DNA from: an uncultured Ruminococcus sp.
Lineage (GTDB): Bacteria; Bacillota; Clostridia; Oscillospirales; Ruminococcaceae
Length of the DNA stretch: 64,000 nucleotides
Direction: 5' to 3'
Assembly: GCA_900538575.1 (NCBI GenBank)
Contig: UPZA01000011.1
Coordinates: 1-64,000 of the forward strand
Shown: one piece after another, positions 23,326 through 31,656 of the stretch
How positions within the stretch are numbered: the stretch's first letter is position 1
Layout of the letters: every line of letters begins with the position of its first letter
Notes under the pieces: generated by a model
The model's input: the letters and a program-made list of their open reading frames with translations, nothing else
The model's database searches: none
What the model was told of the DNA's origin: nothing
Position numbers and translations under genes: made by a program

Positions 23326-24159
23326 TTATAAAAATTCTCTTGAAATCCAGCCTGTAGCAAGGCTGAACCATTGTGCGGCTACAGGATTTATATGTCCGTC
23401 ATAGCCTGCTGTTGAAGCGTCTGAAAGCGCCAGACCATGACCTCCATATGGAAATATATGACATTCAAATGAGACGTTATTTAAGCTTAAAGCCTTAACA
23501 AAATCAAAAGTGTTTTCCGGAGGAACGCAGCCGTCGTCCGCACAGTGCCAGATAAATGTTTTAGGGGTATCCGGCGTAACCTGTTTTTCAAGTGAAACCA
23601 GTTCGAGCATAGCATTGTCTGGATTTTTGCCTATTATACTTTCTATTGAGCCTTCGTGCCGGAATTGTCCGCTTGTTATAACGGGATAGGATAGTATCAG
23701 ACCGTTCGGACGGTATATTTCAGTTTTTCCAAAAATGCTTTTTAAATAGCTGCTGTTCCACAGCGTACCCAGACTTGCTGAAAGATGACCGCCGGCGGAA
23801 AATCCGCATATAAGTATTTTATCAGGATCAATATCAAATTTCTCAGAGTTGTCCCTTAAGAATTTAACCGCTTCGGCAAGTTCAAGCAGAGCCGCTGGAA
23901 ACGCGGTGCATATGCTGTATTTTAAAACAAACGCGTTTATGCCGAATGATGAAAACCTCATGGCAACCGCCTGCCCTTCCCGGTCGGAAAGATATTCGTA
24001 ACCGCCTCCCGGGCATATTATAACCGCCGGACGTTTTCTGAGACCGATTTCCTGAGATATAGCCAGAGAATAGTCTTCAAGTACGGCGTGAAGTCCTTCG
24101 CCGGATAAACCTGCTTTTTCGTAATCGGGATTTATATTGTAAATCTGATTTGTTTGCAT
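23326..24159 (-). CDS. Alpha/beta hydrolase, acetyl-esterase-like
   Basis: A 277-residue alpha/beta hydrolase with no signal peptide. Oxyanion motif CPGGGYEYLSDREG (HGGG-like, here PGGG), nucleophile elbow GFSAGGH, and late acid and base WHCADDGCVPPENT and GGHGLALS. This matches the BD-FAE/xylan esterase-type family that deacetylates sugars. An intracellular role on imported acetylated oligosaccharides is inferred from the lack of a signal peptide and the organism's polysaccharide enzymes. It is alone on its transcript, with its own promoter. Confidence 0.85.
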   Translation of the reverse strand: MQTNQIYNINPDYEKAGLSGEGLHAVLEDYSLAISQEIGLRKRPAVIICPGGGYEYLSDREGQAVAMRFSSFGINAFVLKYSICTAFPAALLELAEAVKFLRDNSEKFDIDPDKILICGFSAGGHLSASLGTLWNSSYLKSIFGKTEIYRPNGLILSYPVITSGQFRHEGSIESIIGKNPDNAMLELVSLEKQVTPDTPKTFIWHCADDGCVPPENTFDFVKALSLNNVSFECHIFPYGGHGLALSDASTAGYDGHINPVAAQWFSLATGWISREFL

Positions 24160-24207
24160 GAATAAAATGTTTCCTTTCTTGAATTTAATGCATTTAATAC
24201 AATTTTT

Positions 24208-24235
24208 ATTATATCATTTCTAAGAAATCTGTCAA
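24208..24235 (-). promoter_or_regulatory. Promoter for the esterase gene
   Basis: Minus strand consensus TTGACA (24235-24230), 16-base spacer, TATAAT (24213-24208). Confidence 0.75.
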
Positions 24236-24258
24236 TAAATATTTTTAAAAAACAGATG

Positions 24259-24284
24259 ATATTTTCATGAAAATATGTTATAAT
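24259..24284 (+). promoter_or_regulatory. trmB promoter region with an 18-bp perfect palindrome
   Basis: ATATTTTCATGAAAATAT (24259-24276) is a perfect palindrome ending two bases before the -10 box TATAAT (24279-24284). It covers where the -35 box would be, so it may be an operator, though AT-rich palindromes also arise by chance. Confidence 0.5.
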
Positions 24285-24314
24285 GATTTTAAAATTATAA
24301 ATTAGGGGATAAAA

Positions 24315-24962
24315 ATGAGAATAAGATGTAAACCTTGGGCGAAGCCTGAGCTTGAATCCTGCGGCTTCTGCATAAATGATCCTGAAGCAATTAAGGGGAA
24401 ATGGAGGAATGAATTCGGAAATTCCAAGCCCGTGTATCTTGAGCTTGGCTGCGGAAAGGGCGGATTTATTTCAAAGGCCGCCTCGTCAGACTGCGGAAAG
24501 AATTTCATCGCAGTAGATATAAAGAACGAAATGCTTGTGTTGGCAAAGAGAAAAATAGAGGAGGAATATGAAAAAAACAGCTTGAAATTTGATAACATAA
24601 GAATATTCATAAAAAATATAATGCAGATAGACGGCGTTTTCAGCAAAGAGGACGGGATAGAGCGTATTTATATAAACTTCTGCAATCCTTGGCCTAAGTC
24701 GAAGCACAAAAAAAGAAGGCTGACTCATTATAGGCAGCTTATAAAATACAAGGAATTCCTAAACGGAGAAATATGGTTTAAAACTGACGACGACGACTTG
24801 TTTGCCGAGTCAGTTGAATATTTTGAACAAGCAGGGTATAAAATAAAATATAAGACCTATGACCTTCACGGCAGCGGATTTAAAGAAAACATAGTAACCG
24901 AGCATGAGCAGATGTTTACAGACGAGGGAAAGAAAATAAAATTCCTAATTGCATCTACGTAA
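24315..24962 (+). CDS. trmB: tRNA (guanine-N7-)-methyltransferase
   Basis: A 215-residue SAM-dependent enzyme making m7G46 in tRNAs. SAM motif LELGCGKGGFISKAA; post-motif VDIKNEML; the TrmB-specific INFCNPWPKSKHKKRRL, containing the catalytic/tRNA-binding Asn-Pro-Trp-Pro; and FKTDDDDLF. Length is normal. GGGG precedes the ATG. It is followed 28 bases later by the GH59-like gene, probably on one transcript. Confidence 0.93.
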   Translation: MRIRCKPWAKPELESCGFCINDPEAIKGKWRNEFGNSKPVYLELGCGKGGFISKAASSDCGKNFIAVDIKNEMLVLAKRKIEEEYEKNSLKFDNIRIFIKNIMQIDGVFSKEDGIERIYINFCNPWPKSKHKKRRLTHYRQLIKYKEFLNGEIWFKTDDDDLFAESVEYFEQAGYKIKYKTYDLHGSGFKENIVTEHEQMFTDEGKKIKFLIAST

Positions 24963-24990
24963 TACATATCCGGATAAGGAAAGGATTTTT

Positions 24991-27573
24991 ATGAACAGCA
25001 GTATTAAAGAGCTTATAATTGACGGCAGCACTGTCGACCGTAATCCGGCCAGCGCGTTCAGGGGTCTCGGAGCGGTTACAGGTAATAATTCGTCCAGACT
25101 TCTAATGGACTATAAGGCGAAATCCCCCGATTCATACTGGGAGATTATGGAGCTTTTGTTCAGACCGGACTACGGAGCCGGACTGACTCACGTTAAGATT
25201 GAACTGGGTGCGGATATAAATTCATCGTCGGGAACCGAACCCTGCGTAAAAAGGGATTTGGAGGAACCTGCGGACGTTACGAGAGGCGCGGGTTTTATGT
25301 TTGCTGCTGACGCTAAGAAAATCAATCCTGAAATAACCGTTGATTTTCTGAGATGGGGAGAGCCGGCATGGGTTTCAAAGGCGTTTTCAGACGGAATTGA
25401 AAGCGGCTTTGACGCAAGATACAGATGGTATAAGGAAACGATCGACGCCGCTTATGACGAATTCGGGCTGAAAATAGATTATGTCAGCGCTGATTCTAAC
25501 GAAACCGGAAAAGCGGACGCTCAATGGATTATATATTTTTCGCACAGGCTTAAGGAAGAGAAAAATACAAGATATGATTATAGCGCTATAAAAATAGTAG
25601 CTTCGGACGAAGTCGGCACAAGAAATATTGCCGCGCAGATGATGGAAAACAGCAGCCTCAGGGAAGCGATAGACGTAATAGGACTTCACTATACTACTTA
25701 TGGAGACGAAAACACTGAAATTTTAAATTCAAAATACGGCAAGGAAATTTGGTACAGCGAAGGAATATCTCCCTGTAATATTTCAAGTCTATCCATAAAT
25801 TGCGACGGTTCAGGAATATGCGGAATAAATTCTGTTATAGACGTAACAAATAGAATCATAAACAGCTACTGCCACGGATCAATGGTAATGTATGAATATC
25901 AGCCGGCGGTATCTTCTTATTATACGGGTTCTAATTATACGCCGAAATATCTTATTTCAGCGGAGCAGCCATGGTCCGGTTTTTTTGAAATAGGATCCGG
26001 ACTTTGGGGAGCCGCTCATATAACGCGTTTTGTAAAAAAAGGATGGAAATTTATAAAAAGCGGATGCTTCGGAGACGGAAAGGAAAATCATCATATAACG
26101 GAGACAACGGAAAATCACATAGCTTTGATGTCCGAAAGCGGAGACTATACATTGATTTTAACTAATGATTCCGATAAGCCAAGGTATTATGATGTCTGCG
26201 TCAGGAATATAGAAAAATGGGATGAAGAGCTTCACTGCATTGAAACCAGAGGACCGGAGGCAGGCGGCAGGTTTGATTCGTCATGGTTTAGGGTTATAGA
26301 TAAAATAATTCCGGCGAATAATAAAACGGGCTGCTTTTACAGACTGGAAGTAAAGCCATTTTCGATTATGACATGCACCACTTTGGGCGTTGAATCTGTA
26401 AACGGAACAGAATCGGTTAGAGCAAGGGATAATTGTCCGTCTCATCTGGAGCTGCCCTATTCGGATAGCTTTAATTACAGCAGCGAATTTACAAGGCTTC
26501 GCGGAGGAGCTCCTCTTTATACCACGGATCAGGGAGGGGCGTTTGAAATCCGAAAATGCGGAAATGAAAATATACTCGAACAGATAATAACTGAAGACAT
26601 AATACCGACGGACTGGCGCTTCAGGGGAACTCCGACGCCTGCCACAAATTTAGGAGACGATAGCTGGAGCAATTATACCGTAAGGGTTGAGGCGGAGTTT
26701 GACGGATTTGATCCTGAAAACTATGTCGGCGTCGGATTGAGATACAATTCGGCAGTAACCTGCGATTATAGCGCGGAATGCGGATATCAGCTCAGGATAT
26801 TCCCGGATGGAAAATGGCAGCTGCGATATTTTGATAATGTGGTTGCCGAAGGAAAAGACGGATGCGTAAATCAGTCCGGATGGAATTCAATGAGAATCAC
26901 AGCTAAGAAAAACAGGATCAAGTGCGTTGTAAACCGTCAGATACTGTGTGAATATATAACCTCTCCTCCAATGATACTGTCGGGACGCGTTTCTCTTTAC
27001 AGCGCCTATTATAACAACAGATTCAGAAATCTTTCCATAACTCCTGTAATTGGTTATCCGACCTATTCGTTAAGGGAGGATTGCCTGTCAAACGGTGTCA
27101 TATATTCCGACGGCTGGAATAAAAACGCTATGGACAGCTTTCATTTTTATAACCGTACCAGCGCCGCAGCCGAGAAAAAAGGAGCTTATTTTGAATATGA
27201 ATTCAGCGGAGAAACGGTTGCGCTTATGGGCGAGGCTGAAAATCTCAGACTGAAAATCGAGATCGACGGCAGAATAATGACAGCGGGGCTTTTTGTGGAA
27301 AAATGCGGTTCAAAACAAGTTTTTTATTATAAAAACGACCTAAATGAAGGACGTCACAAAATGAAGGTTATTGTTTTGGAGGGAAGGCTTTCTCTTGACT
27401 GTATTCTGACCGACGAGACACAATCTGTGAACAGAAAGCTCAAAAGCATTTCACATCAGAAAAAGAAAAGCGGCAATAAACTTAAGAAAAGCACTCTTTT
27501 AATCGGAGCCGGCCTGGCTGCGGCAGGCGCCGGTATTATATTATTGGGGAAAAAGTTCAAAAAAACAAAATAG
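24991..27573 (+). CDS. GH59-like galactosylceramidase with a C-terminal membrane tail
   Basis: An 860-residue protein. The first about 450 residues resemble glycoside hydrolase family 59 (galactocerebrosidase): GLGAVTGNNSSRLLMDY, acid/base Glu171 in SADSNE, nucleophile Glu257 in IWYSEG, and LISAEQPWSGFFEIGSGLWGAAHITRF. Residues 500-730 look like beta-sandwich/lectin-like domains. There is no N-terminal signal peptide, but the end has STLLIGAGLAAAGAGIILLG, a hydrophobic helix followed by KKFKKTK. The ATG at 24991 has AAGGAAAGG upstream. A tail-anchored cytoplasmic enzyme or a non-canonical export route are both possible. Substrate is inferred as a beta-galactoside or related glycan. Confidence 0.75.
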   Translation: MNSSIKELIIDGSTVDRNPASAFRGLGAVTGNNSSRLLMDYKAKSPDSYWEIMELLFRPDYGAGLTHVKIELGADINSSSGTEPCVKRDLEEPADVTRGAGFMFAADAKKINPEITVDFLRWGEPAWVSKAFSDGIESGFDARYRWYKETIDAAYDEFGLKIDYVSADSNETGKADAQWIIYFSHRLKEEKNTRYDYSAIKIVASDEVGTRNIAAQMMENSSLREAIDVIGLHYTTYGDENTEILNSKYGKEIWYSEGISPCNISSLSINCDGSGICGINSVIDVTNRIINSYCHGSMVMYEYQPAVSSYYTGSNYTPKYLISAEQPWSGFFEIGSGLWGAAHITRFVKKGWKFIKSGCFGDGKENHHITETTENHIALMSESGDYTLILTNDSDKPRYYDVCVRNIEKWDEELHCIETRGPEAGGRFDSSWFRVIDKIIPANNKTGCFYRLEVKPFSIMTCTTLGVESVNGTESVRARDNCPSHLELPYSDSFNYSSEFTRLRGGAPLYTTDQGGAFEIRKCGNENILEQIITEDIIPTDWRFRGTPTPATNLGDDSWSNYTVRVEAEFDGFDPENYVGVGLRYNSAVTCDYSAECGYQLRIFPDGKWQLRYFDNVVAEGKDGCVNQSGWNSMRITAKKNRIKCVVNRQILCEYITSPPMILSGRVSLYSAYYNNRFRNLSITPVIGYPTYSLREDCLSNGVIYSDGWNKNAMDSFHFYNRTSAAAEKKGAYFEYEFSGETVALMGEAENLRLKIEIDGRIMTAGLFVEKCGSKQVFYYKNDLNEGRHKMKVIVLEGRLSLDCILTDETQSVNRKLKSISHQKKKSGNKLKKSTLLIGAGLAAAGAGIILLGKKFKKTK

Positions 27574-27594
27574 AAATATTTTTTTGTATTTTAC

Positions 27595-27623
27595 TGGACA
27601 TTTGCGGTATTGTATGGTATAAT
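27595..27623 (+). promoter_or_regulatory. pyr operon promoter
   Basis: TGGACA (27595-27600), 17-base spacer, TATAAT (27618-27623). Confidence 0.75.
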
Positions 27624-27636
27624 ATCCAACAGAAAA

Positions 27637-27747
27637 CCTTTAAGTTGATCCTGTGAGGTTGACAAGGTAGCGTTTAAAATACATGCTGTAGCTATATCCG
27701 GCTGTATATTTTAAGCTTATCTGTCAGCGGCAGATAAGCTTTTTTTG
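27637..27747 (+). promoter_or_regulatory. PyrR-responsive attenuator of the pyr operon
   Basis: The binding loop runs 27637-27667: CCTT...AAGG closing stem with TGATCCTGTGAGGTT inside, close to the PyrR consensus AGTCC-GAGAGGCT. An alternative stem AAAATACA (27677-27684)/TGTATATTTT (27703-27712) can act as antiterminator. The terminator is AAGCTTATCTG (27713-27723) with CAGATAAGCTT (27731-27741) plus T6. PyrR bound to UMP/UTP is known to favour termination; here that would act before pyrR itself. Confidence 0.85.
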
Positions 27748-27765
27748 CGTTTGAGAGGTGGTAGC

Positions 27766-28293
27766 TTGGAAAGAAAAACTATTATTATGGATGAAAATAC
27801 CATGAGACGCGCGGTTGCAAGAATAACATATGAAATATTGGAAAGAAATAGGGGAGCGGAAAACCTTTGTATTGTAGGAATTTATTCGAGAGGCGTGGCC
27901 TTTGCTGAAAGAATTTCCTCAAAAATTAAGGAGCTTGAGGGTGTAAAGGTACCGTGCGGCGCGCTGGATATTACCCCTTATCGCGACGACAGACAAACTC
28001 CGGCAGCGTACGACAGAACCGATATTGACTTTGATATAAGAGATAAGCGAGTTGTAATAGTCGACGACGTTATCTATACCGGAAGAAGTACCAGGGCAGC
28101 TATTGACGCTCTTATTAAGAGGGGACGTCCGCAGTCGATTCAACTTGCAGTTCTCATAGACAGAGGTCACCGAGAGCTTCCTATAAGACCGGATTATGTC
28201 GGAAAAAATCTTCCGACTTCAAGAGACGAGAAAGTAAAAGTATCTGTGACCGAAATTGACGGGCGGGATAATGTTTCCATATATACCGTCTGA
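27766..28293 (+). CDS. pyrR: PyrR bifunctional RNA-binding regulator / uracil phosphoribosyltransferase
   Basis: A 175-residue PRTase-fold protein that binds the pyr leader RNA and also has UPRTase activity. The PRPP loop is VVIVDDVIYTGRSTRAAIDAL; N-terminal MDENTMRRAVARITYEILERN is typical. A TTG start at 27766 is proposed: GAGAGGTGG lies just upstream and the encoded ERKTIIMDE matches the usual N-terminus. The alternative ATG at 27787 would trim seven residues and has no ribosome site. First gene of the pyr cluster, under its own attenuator. Confidence 0.93.
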   Translation: MERKTIIMDENTMRRAVARITYEILERNRGAENLCIVGIYSRGVAFAERISSKIKELEGVKVPCGALDITPYRDDRQTPAAYDRTDIDFDIRDKRVVIVDDVIYTGRSTRAAIDALIKRGRPQSIQLAVLIDRGHRELPIRPDYVGKNLPTSRDEKVKVSVTEIDGRDNVSIYTV

Positions 28294-28305
28294 CGGAGGT
28301 AAGGA

Positions 28306-29574
28306 ATGAAATCAATACTGTTGAAAAACATAAGAGCCGTAGATTCTGATACGGATATTAATTGCGATATACTGATAGACGGCGGGGTTATTAAAAAAAT
28401 AAGCGGAGAAATAAAAGATTCGGCCGACAGCGAATACGATTGCACTGGACTTGTCGTTATGCCCGGTCTTTTTGATATGCACGTTCATTTCAGGGATCCC
28501 GGCTACACTTATAAGGAAGACATTATAACGGGCGCCGCTTCCGCGCTTTACGGCGGCTTTACAGGCGTTGCGTGTATGCCTAATACCAATCCCGTTGCAG
28601 ATAATGTGGAAACCTTGAACTATATAATTGAAAAGGGCAGACATACAGGAGTAAGAATATATCCCGTGGCCTCCATAACGGAAGGGCTTAAGGGGGAAAA
28701 GCTCTGCGATTATCCGATGCTTAAGGCCGCAGGAGCTGTAGCCGTATCTGACGACGGAAGACCTGTTGAAAGTCAGGAAATGCTTCGGGCCGGAATGATT
28801 GAGGCTTCAAAATGCGGTTTGCTTACAATTTCTCACTGCGAGGACCTTGATATAATAAAGGACGGCAAGATTAATAAAGGAAAAATATCCGAAGAGCTCG
28901 GCATTCCCGGAATGGACAGGCTTTCGGAGGACAGTATTACGGAGCGTGAAATCATAACCTCTAAAAATACAGGCTGTCCGATTCATATCGCTCATGTCAG
29001 CACAAAAGGAAGCGTTGATTTAATAAGAAAATATAAGAAAAACGGAGTTAAGGTTACCTGTGAGACCTGTCCGCACTATTTTATGCTGACAGACGAGCTG
29101 CTAAGGACAATGGACGCGGATTACAGAATGAACCCGCCGCTCAGAGAAGAGTCGGACAGGCTTGCAATTATCAATGGTATATGCGATGGAACTATCGATT
29201 GTATAGTCACCGATCATGCGCCTCATTCTGAAGAGGATAAATCTGATTTTCTTAAGGCTCCTAACGGAGTTGTTGGACTTGAAACATCTTTGGCAGCCGT
29301 TCTTACCGGACTATATCATACCGGAATGATTTCATTAAAAAGAATATCCGGTCTTATGTCTGAAAATCCGAGAAGGGTACTGGGACTTTCCGAGCTTAAT
29401 ATCAGAGAAGGAATGCAGGCGGAATTAACCTTAGTAGACACTGAAAAGAAATGGATCGTGGATCCGTGCAGCTTTAAATCAAAATCTTCAAATTCTGCTT
29501 TTAAGAATATGGAGCTTAAAGGAAAAGCAGTCGGCGTTATTTCTGACGGAATAATGCAGTATTTTGAAAAATAA
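28306..29574 (+). CDS. pyrC: Dihydroorotase
   Basis: A 422-residue class I dihydroorotase that cyclises carbamoyl aspartate to dihydroorotate. Zinc ligands in DMHVHFRDPG, further His in TISHCED and IAHVST, and catalytic Asp in VTDHAPHSEEDK. The GGAGG site is 6 bases before the ATG. Third enzymatic step of UMP synthesis. In related operons pyrB often lies between pyrR and pyrC; here the two are 12 bases apart with no pyrB. Confidence 0.95.
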   Translation: MKSILLKNIRAVDSDTDINCDILIDGGVIKKISGEIKDSADSEYDCTGLVVMPGLFDMHVHFRDPGYTYKEDIITGAASALYGGFTGVACMPNTNPVADNVETLNYIIEKGRHTGVRIYPVASITEGLKGEKLCDYPMLKAAGAVAVSDDGRPVESQEMLRAGMIEASKCGLLTISHCEDLDIIKDGKINKGKISEELGIPGMDRLSEDSITEREIITSKNTGCPIHIAHVSTKGSVDLIRKYKKNGVKVTCETCPHYFMLTDELLRTMDADYRMNPPLREESDRLAIINGICDGTIDCIVTDHAPHSEEDKSDFLKAPNGVVGLETSLAAVLTGLYHTGMISLKRISGLMSENPRRVLGLSELNIREGMQAELTLVDTEKKWIVDPCSFKSKSSNSAFKNMELKGKAVGVISDGIMQYFEK

Positions 29575-29595
29575 TAAAAAAAGGAGTACGGCGTT

Positions 29596-30519
29596 ATGTC
29601 ATTTGACAGACTTATTAAAAGAATTGTTGATATGAAAAATCCCACGGTAGTAGGACTTGATCCGAAGCTTGATTATGTTCCGGAATATATCAAGCAGGAA
29701 TTTTTCAGCGAGGACGGTCAGACCATAAAGGCGGCGGCAAAGGCCGTTTTCAGGTTCAATCAGATGATAATAGATGAAATATGCGATATTGTGCCTGCGA
29801 TAAAGCCTCAGGCGGCATATTATGAGATGTACGGACATTACGGAGTTAAAACGCTGGAAAAGACCATTCGCTATGCAAAGCTTAAGGGGATGTTTGTTAT
29901 TACCGACGGAAAGCGAAACGATATAGGAGCCACAATGGAAGCGTATACTAACGCTCATCTGGGCAGCGTTAAGATAGGGGAAACGGAGTGCGAGCCGTTC
30001 GGCGCCGACGCTCTTACCGTCAACGGTTATTTGGGAACAGACGGAATAGAACCTCTTCTGAAGGTCTGCGATGAAAAAGATAAGGGTATATACGTGCTTG
30101 TAAAGACTTCAAATAAATCAAGCGGAGAGCTTCAGGACAGGCTCATTGACGGTATTCCGGTGTATGCCGCAATGGGAGATATGTGTGAAAAATGGGGAAG
30201 CGGCAGAATCGGCGAATACGGCTATTCTTCGGTAGGAGCGGTTGTTGGCGCTACATATCCGGAACAGCTTTCAGAGCTTAGAAAAAGACTTCCGCATACA
30301 ATGTTTCTTGTGCCGGGGTACGGCGCTCAGGGAGGAGGAGCTCAGGGCATTGCAGGCGCTTTTGATGAAAACGGTCTTGGAGCTATAGTTAATTCTTCAA
30401 GAGCCGTTATGTGCGCTTATAAAAAAGAAGAATGTCCGGAGCAGGATTTTGCAAGAGCTGCAAGAAGAGAAGCTGAAAGAATGAGAAACGATATAACTTC
30501 TTATATTAATTTAAAATAG
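29596..30519 (+). CDS. pyrF: Orotidine 5'-phosphate decarboxylase (long, type 2)
   Basis: A 307-residue OMP decarboxylase of the longer clostridial/mycobacterial group: N-terminal NPTVVGLDPKLDYVP, catalytic DGKRNDIG, and VPGYGAQGGGAQGI near the C-terminal phosphate site. It performs the last step to UMP. AAGGAG precedes the ATG. It lies 21 bases after pyrC. Confidence 0.94.
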   Translation: MSFDRLIKRIVDMKNPTVVGLDPKLDYVPEYIKQEFFSEDGQTIKAAAKAVFRFNQMIIDEICDIVPAIKPQAAYYEMYGHYGVKTLEKTIRYAKLKGMFVITDGKRNDIGATMEAYTNAHLGSVKIGETECEPFGADALTVNGYLGTDGIEPLLKVCDEKDKGIYVLVKTSNKSSGELQDRLIDGIPVYAAMGDMCEKWGSGRIGEYGYSSVGAVVGATYPEQLSELRKRLPHTMFLVPGYGAQGGGAQGIAGAFDENGLGAIVNSSRAVMCAYKKEECPEQDFARAARREAERMRNDITSYINLK

Positions 30520-30548
30520 AAATTTTTATCTGTGAAAGGAATGGTTAG

Positions 30549-31655
30549 ATGTCTTTGTTTAATCAAAGTGAAAAGGCTTACCTGCTTCTTGCCGACGGTA
30601 CCGTCTTTGAAGGACGCAGTTTCGGAGCAAAAGGGACCGTAACCGGAGAGGTGGTTTTTACTACCGGCTTGACAGGCTATCAGGAGACGCTTACAGATCC
30701 AAGCTATTACGGTCAGATTGTCGCTCAGACTTTTCCGCTTATAGGAAATTACGGGGTAAACGACGAGGATTTCGAATCTGCCAGATCTTATGTAAGCGGT
30801 TACATTGTAAGAGAATGGTGTAATACTCCGTCAAATTTCCGCTGTCAGGGAACGATAGAAGATTTTCTTATAAAGCAAAATATTATCGGTATTCATTCGA
30901 TAGACACCAGAAGCCTTACGAGAAAAATTCGTGAAGTCGGCGTAATGAACGGAATTATTTCTACAGAAGACGTTTATGAAAATAAGGACGAGCTTTTAAA
31001 GAGTCTGCATGAATATAAAGTAAGGGACGCAGTAAAAAATGTTACCGGAACAGAATTCAGAACATATTGCGGCGAGTCTCCGAAATATAAGGTTGCGCTG
31101 TTTGACTTCGGATATAAAAGAAATATTAGAAACGAGCTTGTAAAAAGGGGCTGCGAGGTTACGGTGGTTCCGGCTTATACTACCGCTGAGGAAATTAAAG
31201 AAATTTCACCTGACGGAATCATGCTGTCCAACGGTCCGGGAGATCCGACTGAAAATACTGAGATAATTGAAAATATAAAAGAAATAAGCCGACTGGGAAT
31301 CCCCATATTCGGAATTTGTCTGGGCCATCAGCTTATGGCGCTGGCTCACGGCGGCAGAACAGAAAAGCTGAAATACGGACACAGAGGAGCAAATCAGCCT
31401 GTTGTCGACAAGACGCTTGACAGAACGTTTGTAACAAGCCAGAACCACGGTTATGCGGTTATCGGCGACAGTATTGATCCGAATATTGCCGAGGTTTCAC
31501 ATTTTAACGCTAATGACGGAACCTGCGAGGGAATGAGATATAAAAATATTAATGCGTTTACAGTTCAGTTCCATCCGGAAGCCCACGGCGGACCGCAGGA
31601 TACTGAATATCTGTTTGATGAATTTATAGAAATTATTAAAAAGGAGATGCGCTGA
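30549..31655 (+). CDS. carA: Carbamoyl-phosphate synthase small subunit
   Basis: A 368-residue glutamine amidotransferase that feeds ammonia to CarB. The N-terminal CPSase-small domain is LLADGTVFEGRSFGAKG; the class I GATase domain has the nucleophile Cys in GICLGHQLMALAHGG and the His/Glu pair in VQFHPEAHGGP. It sits in the pyr operon one base before carB, so its product serves pyrimidine synthesis under PyrR control. Confidence 0.96.
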   Translation: MSLFNQSEKAYLLLADGTVFEGRSFGAKGTVTGEVVFTTGLTGYQETLTDPSYYGQIVAQTFPLIGNYGVNDEDFESARSYVSGYIVREWCNTPSNFRCQGTIEDFLIKQNIIGIHSIDTRSLTRKIREVGVMNGIISTEDVYENKDELLKSLHEYKVRDAVKNVTGTEFRTYCGESPKYKVALFDFGYKRNIRNELVKRGCEVTVVPAYTTAEEIKEISPDGIMLSNGPGDPTENTEIIENIKEISRLGIPIFGICLGHQLMALAHGGRTEKLKYGHRGANQPVVDKTLDRTFVTSQNHGYAVIGDSIDPNIAEVSHFNANDGTCEGMRYKNINAFTVQFHPEAHGGPQDTEYLFDEFIEIIKKEMR

Positions 31656-31656
31656 T

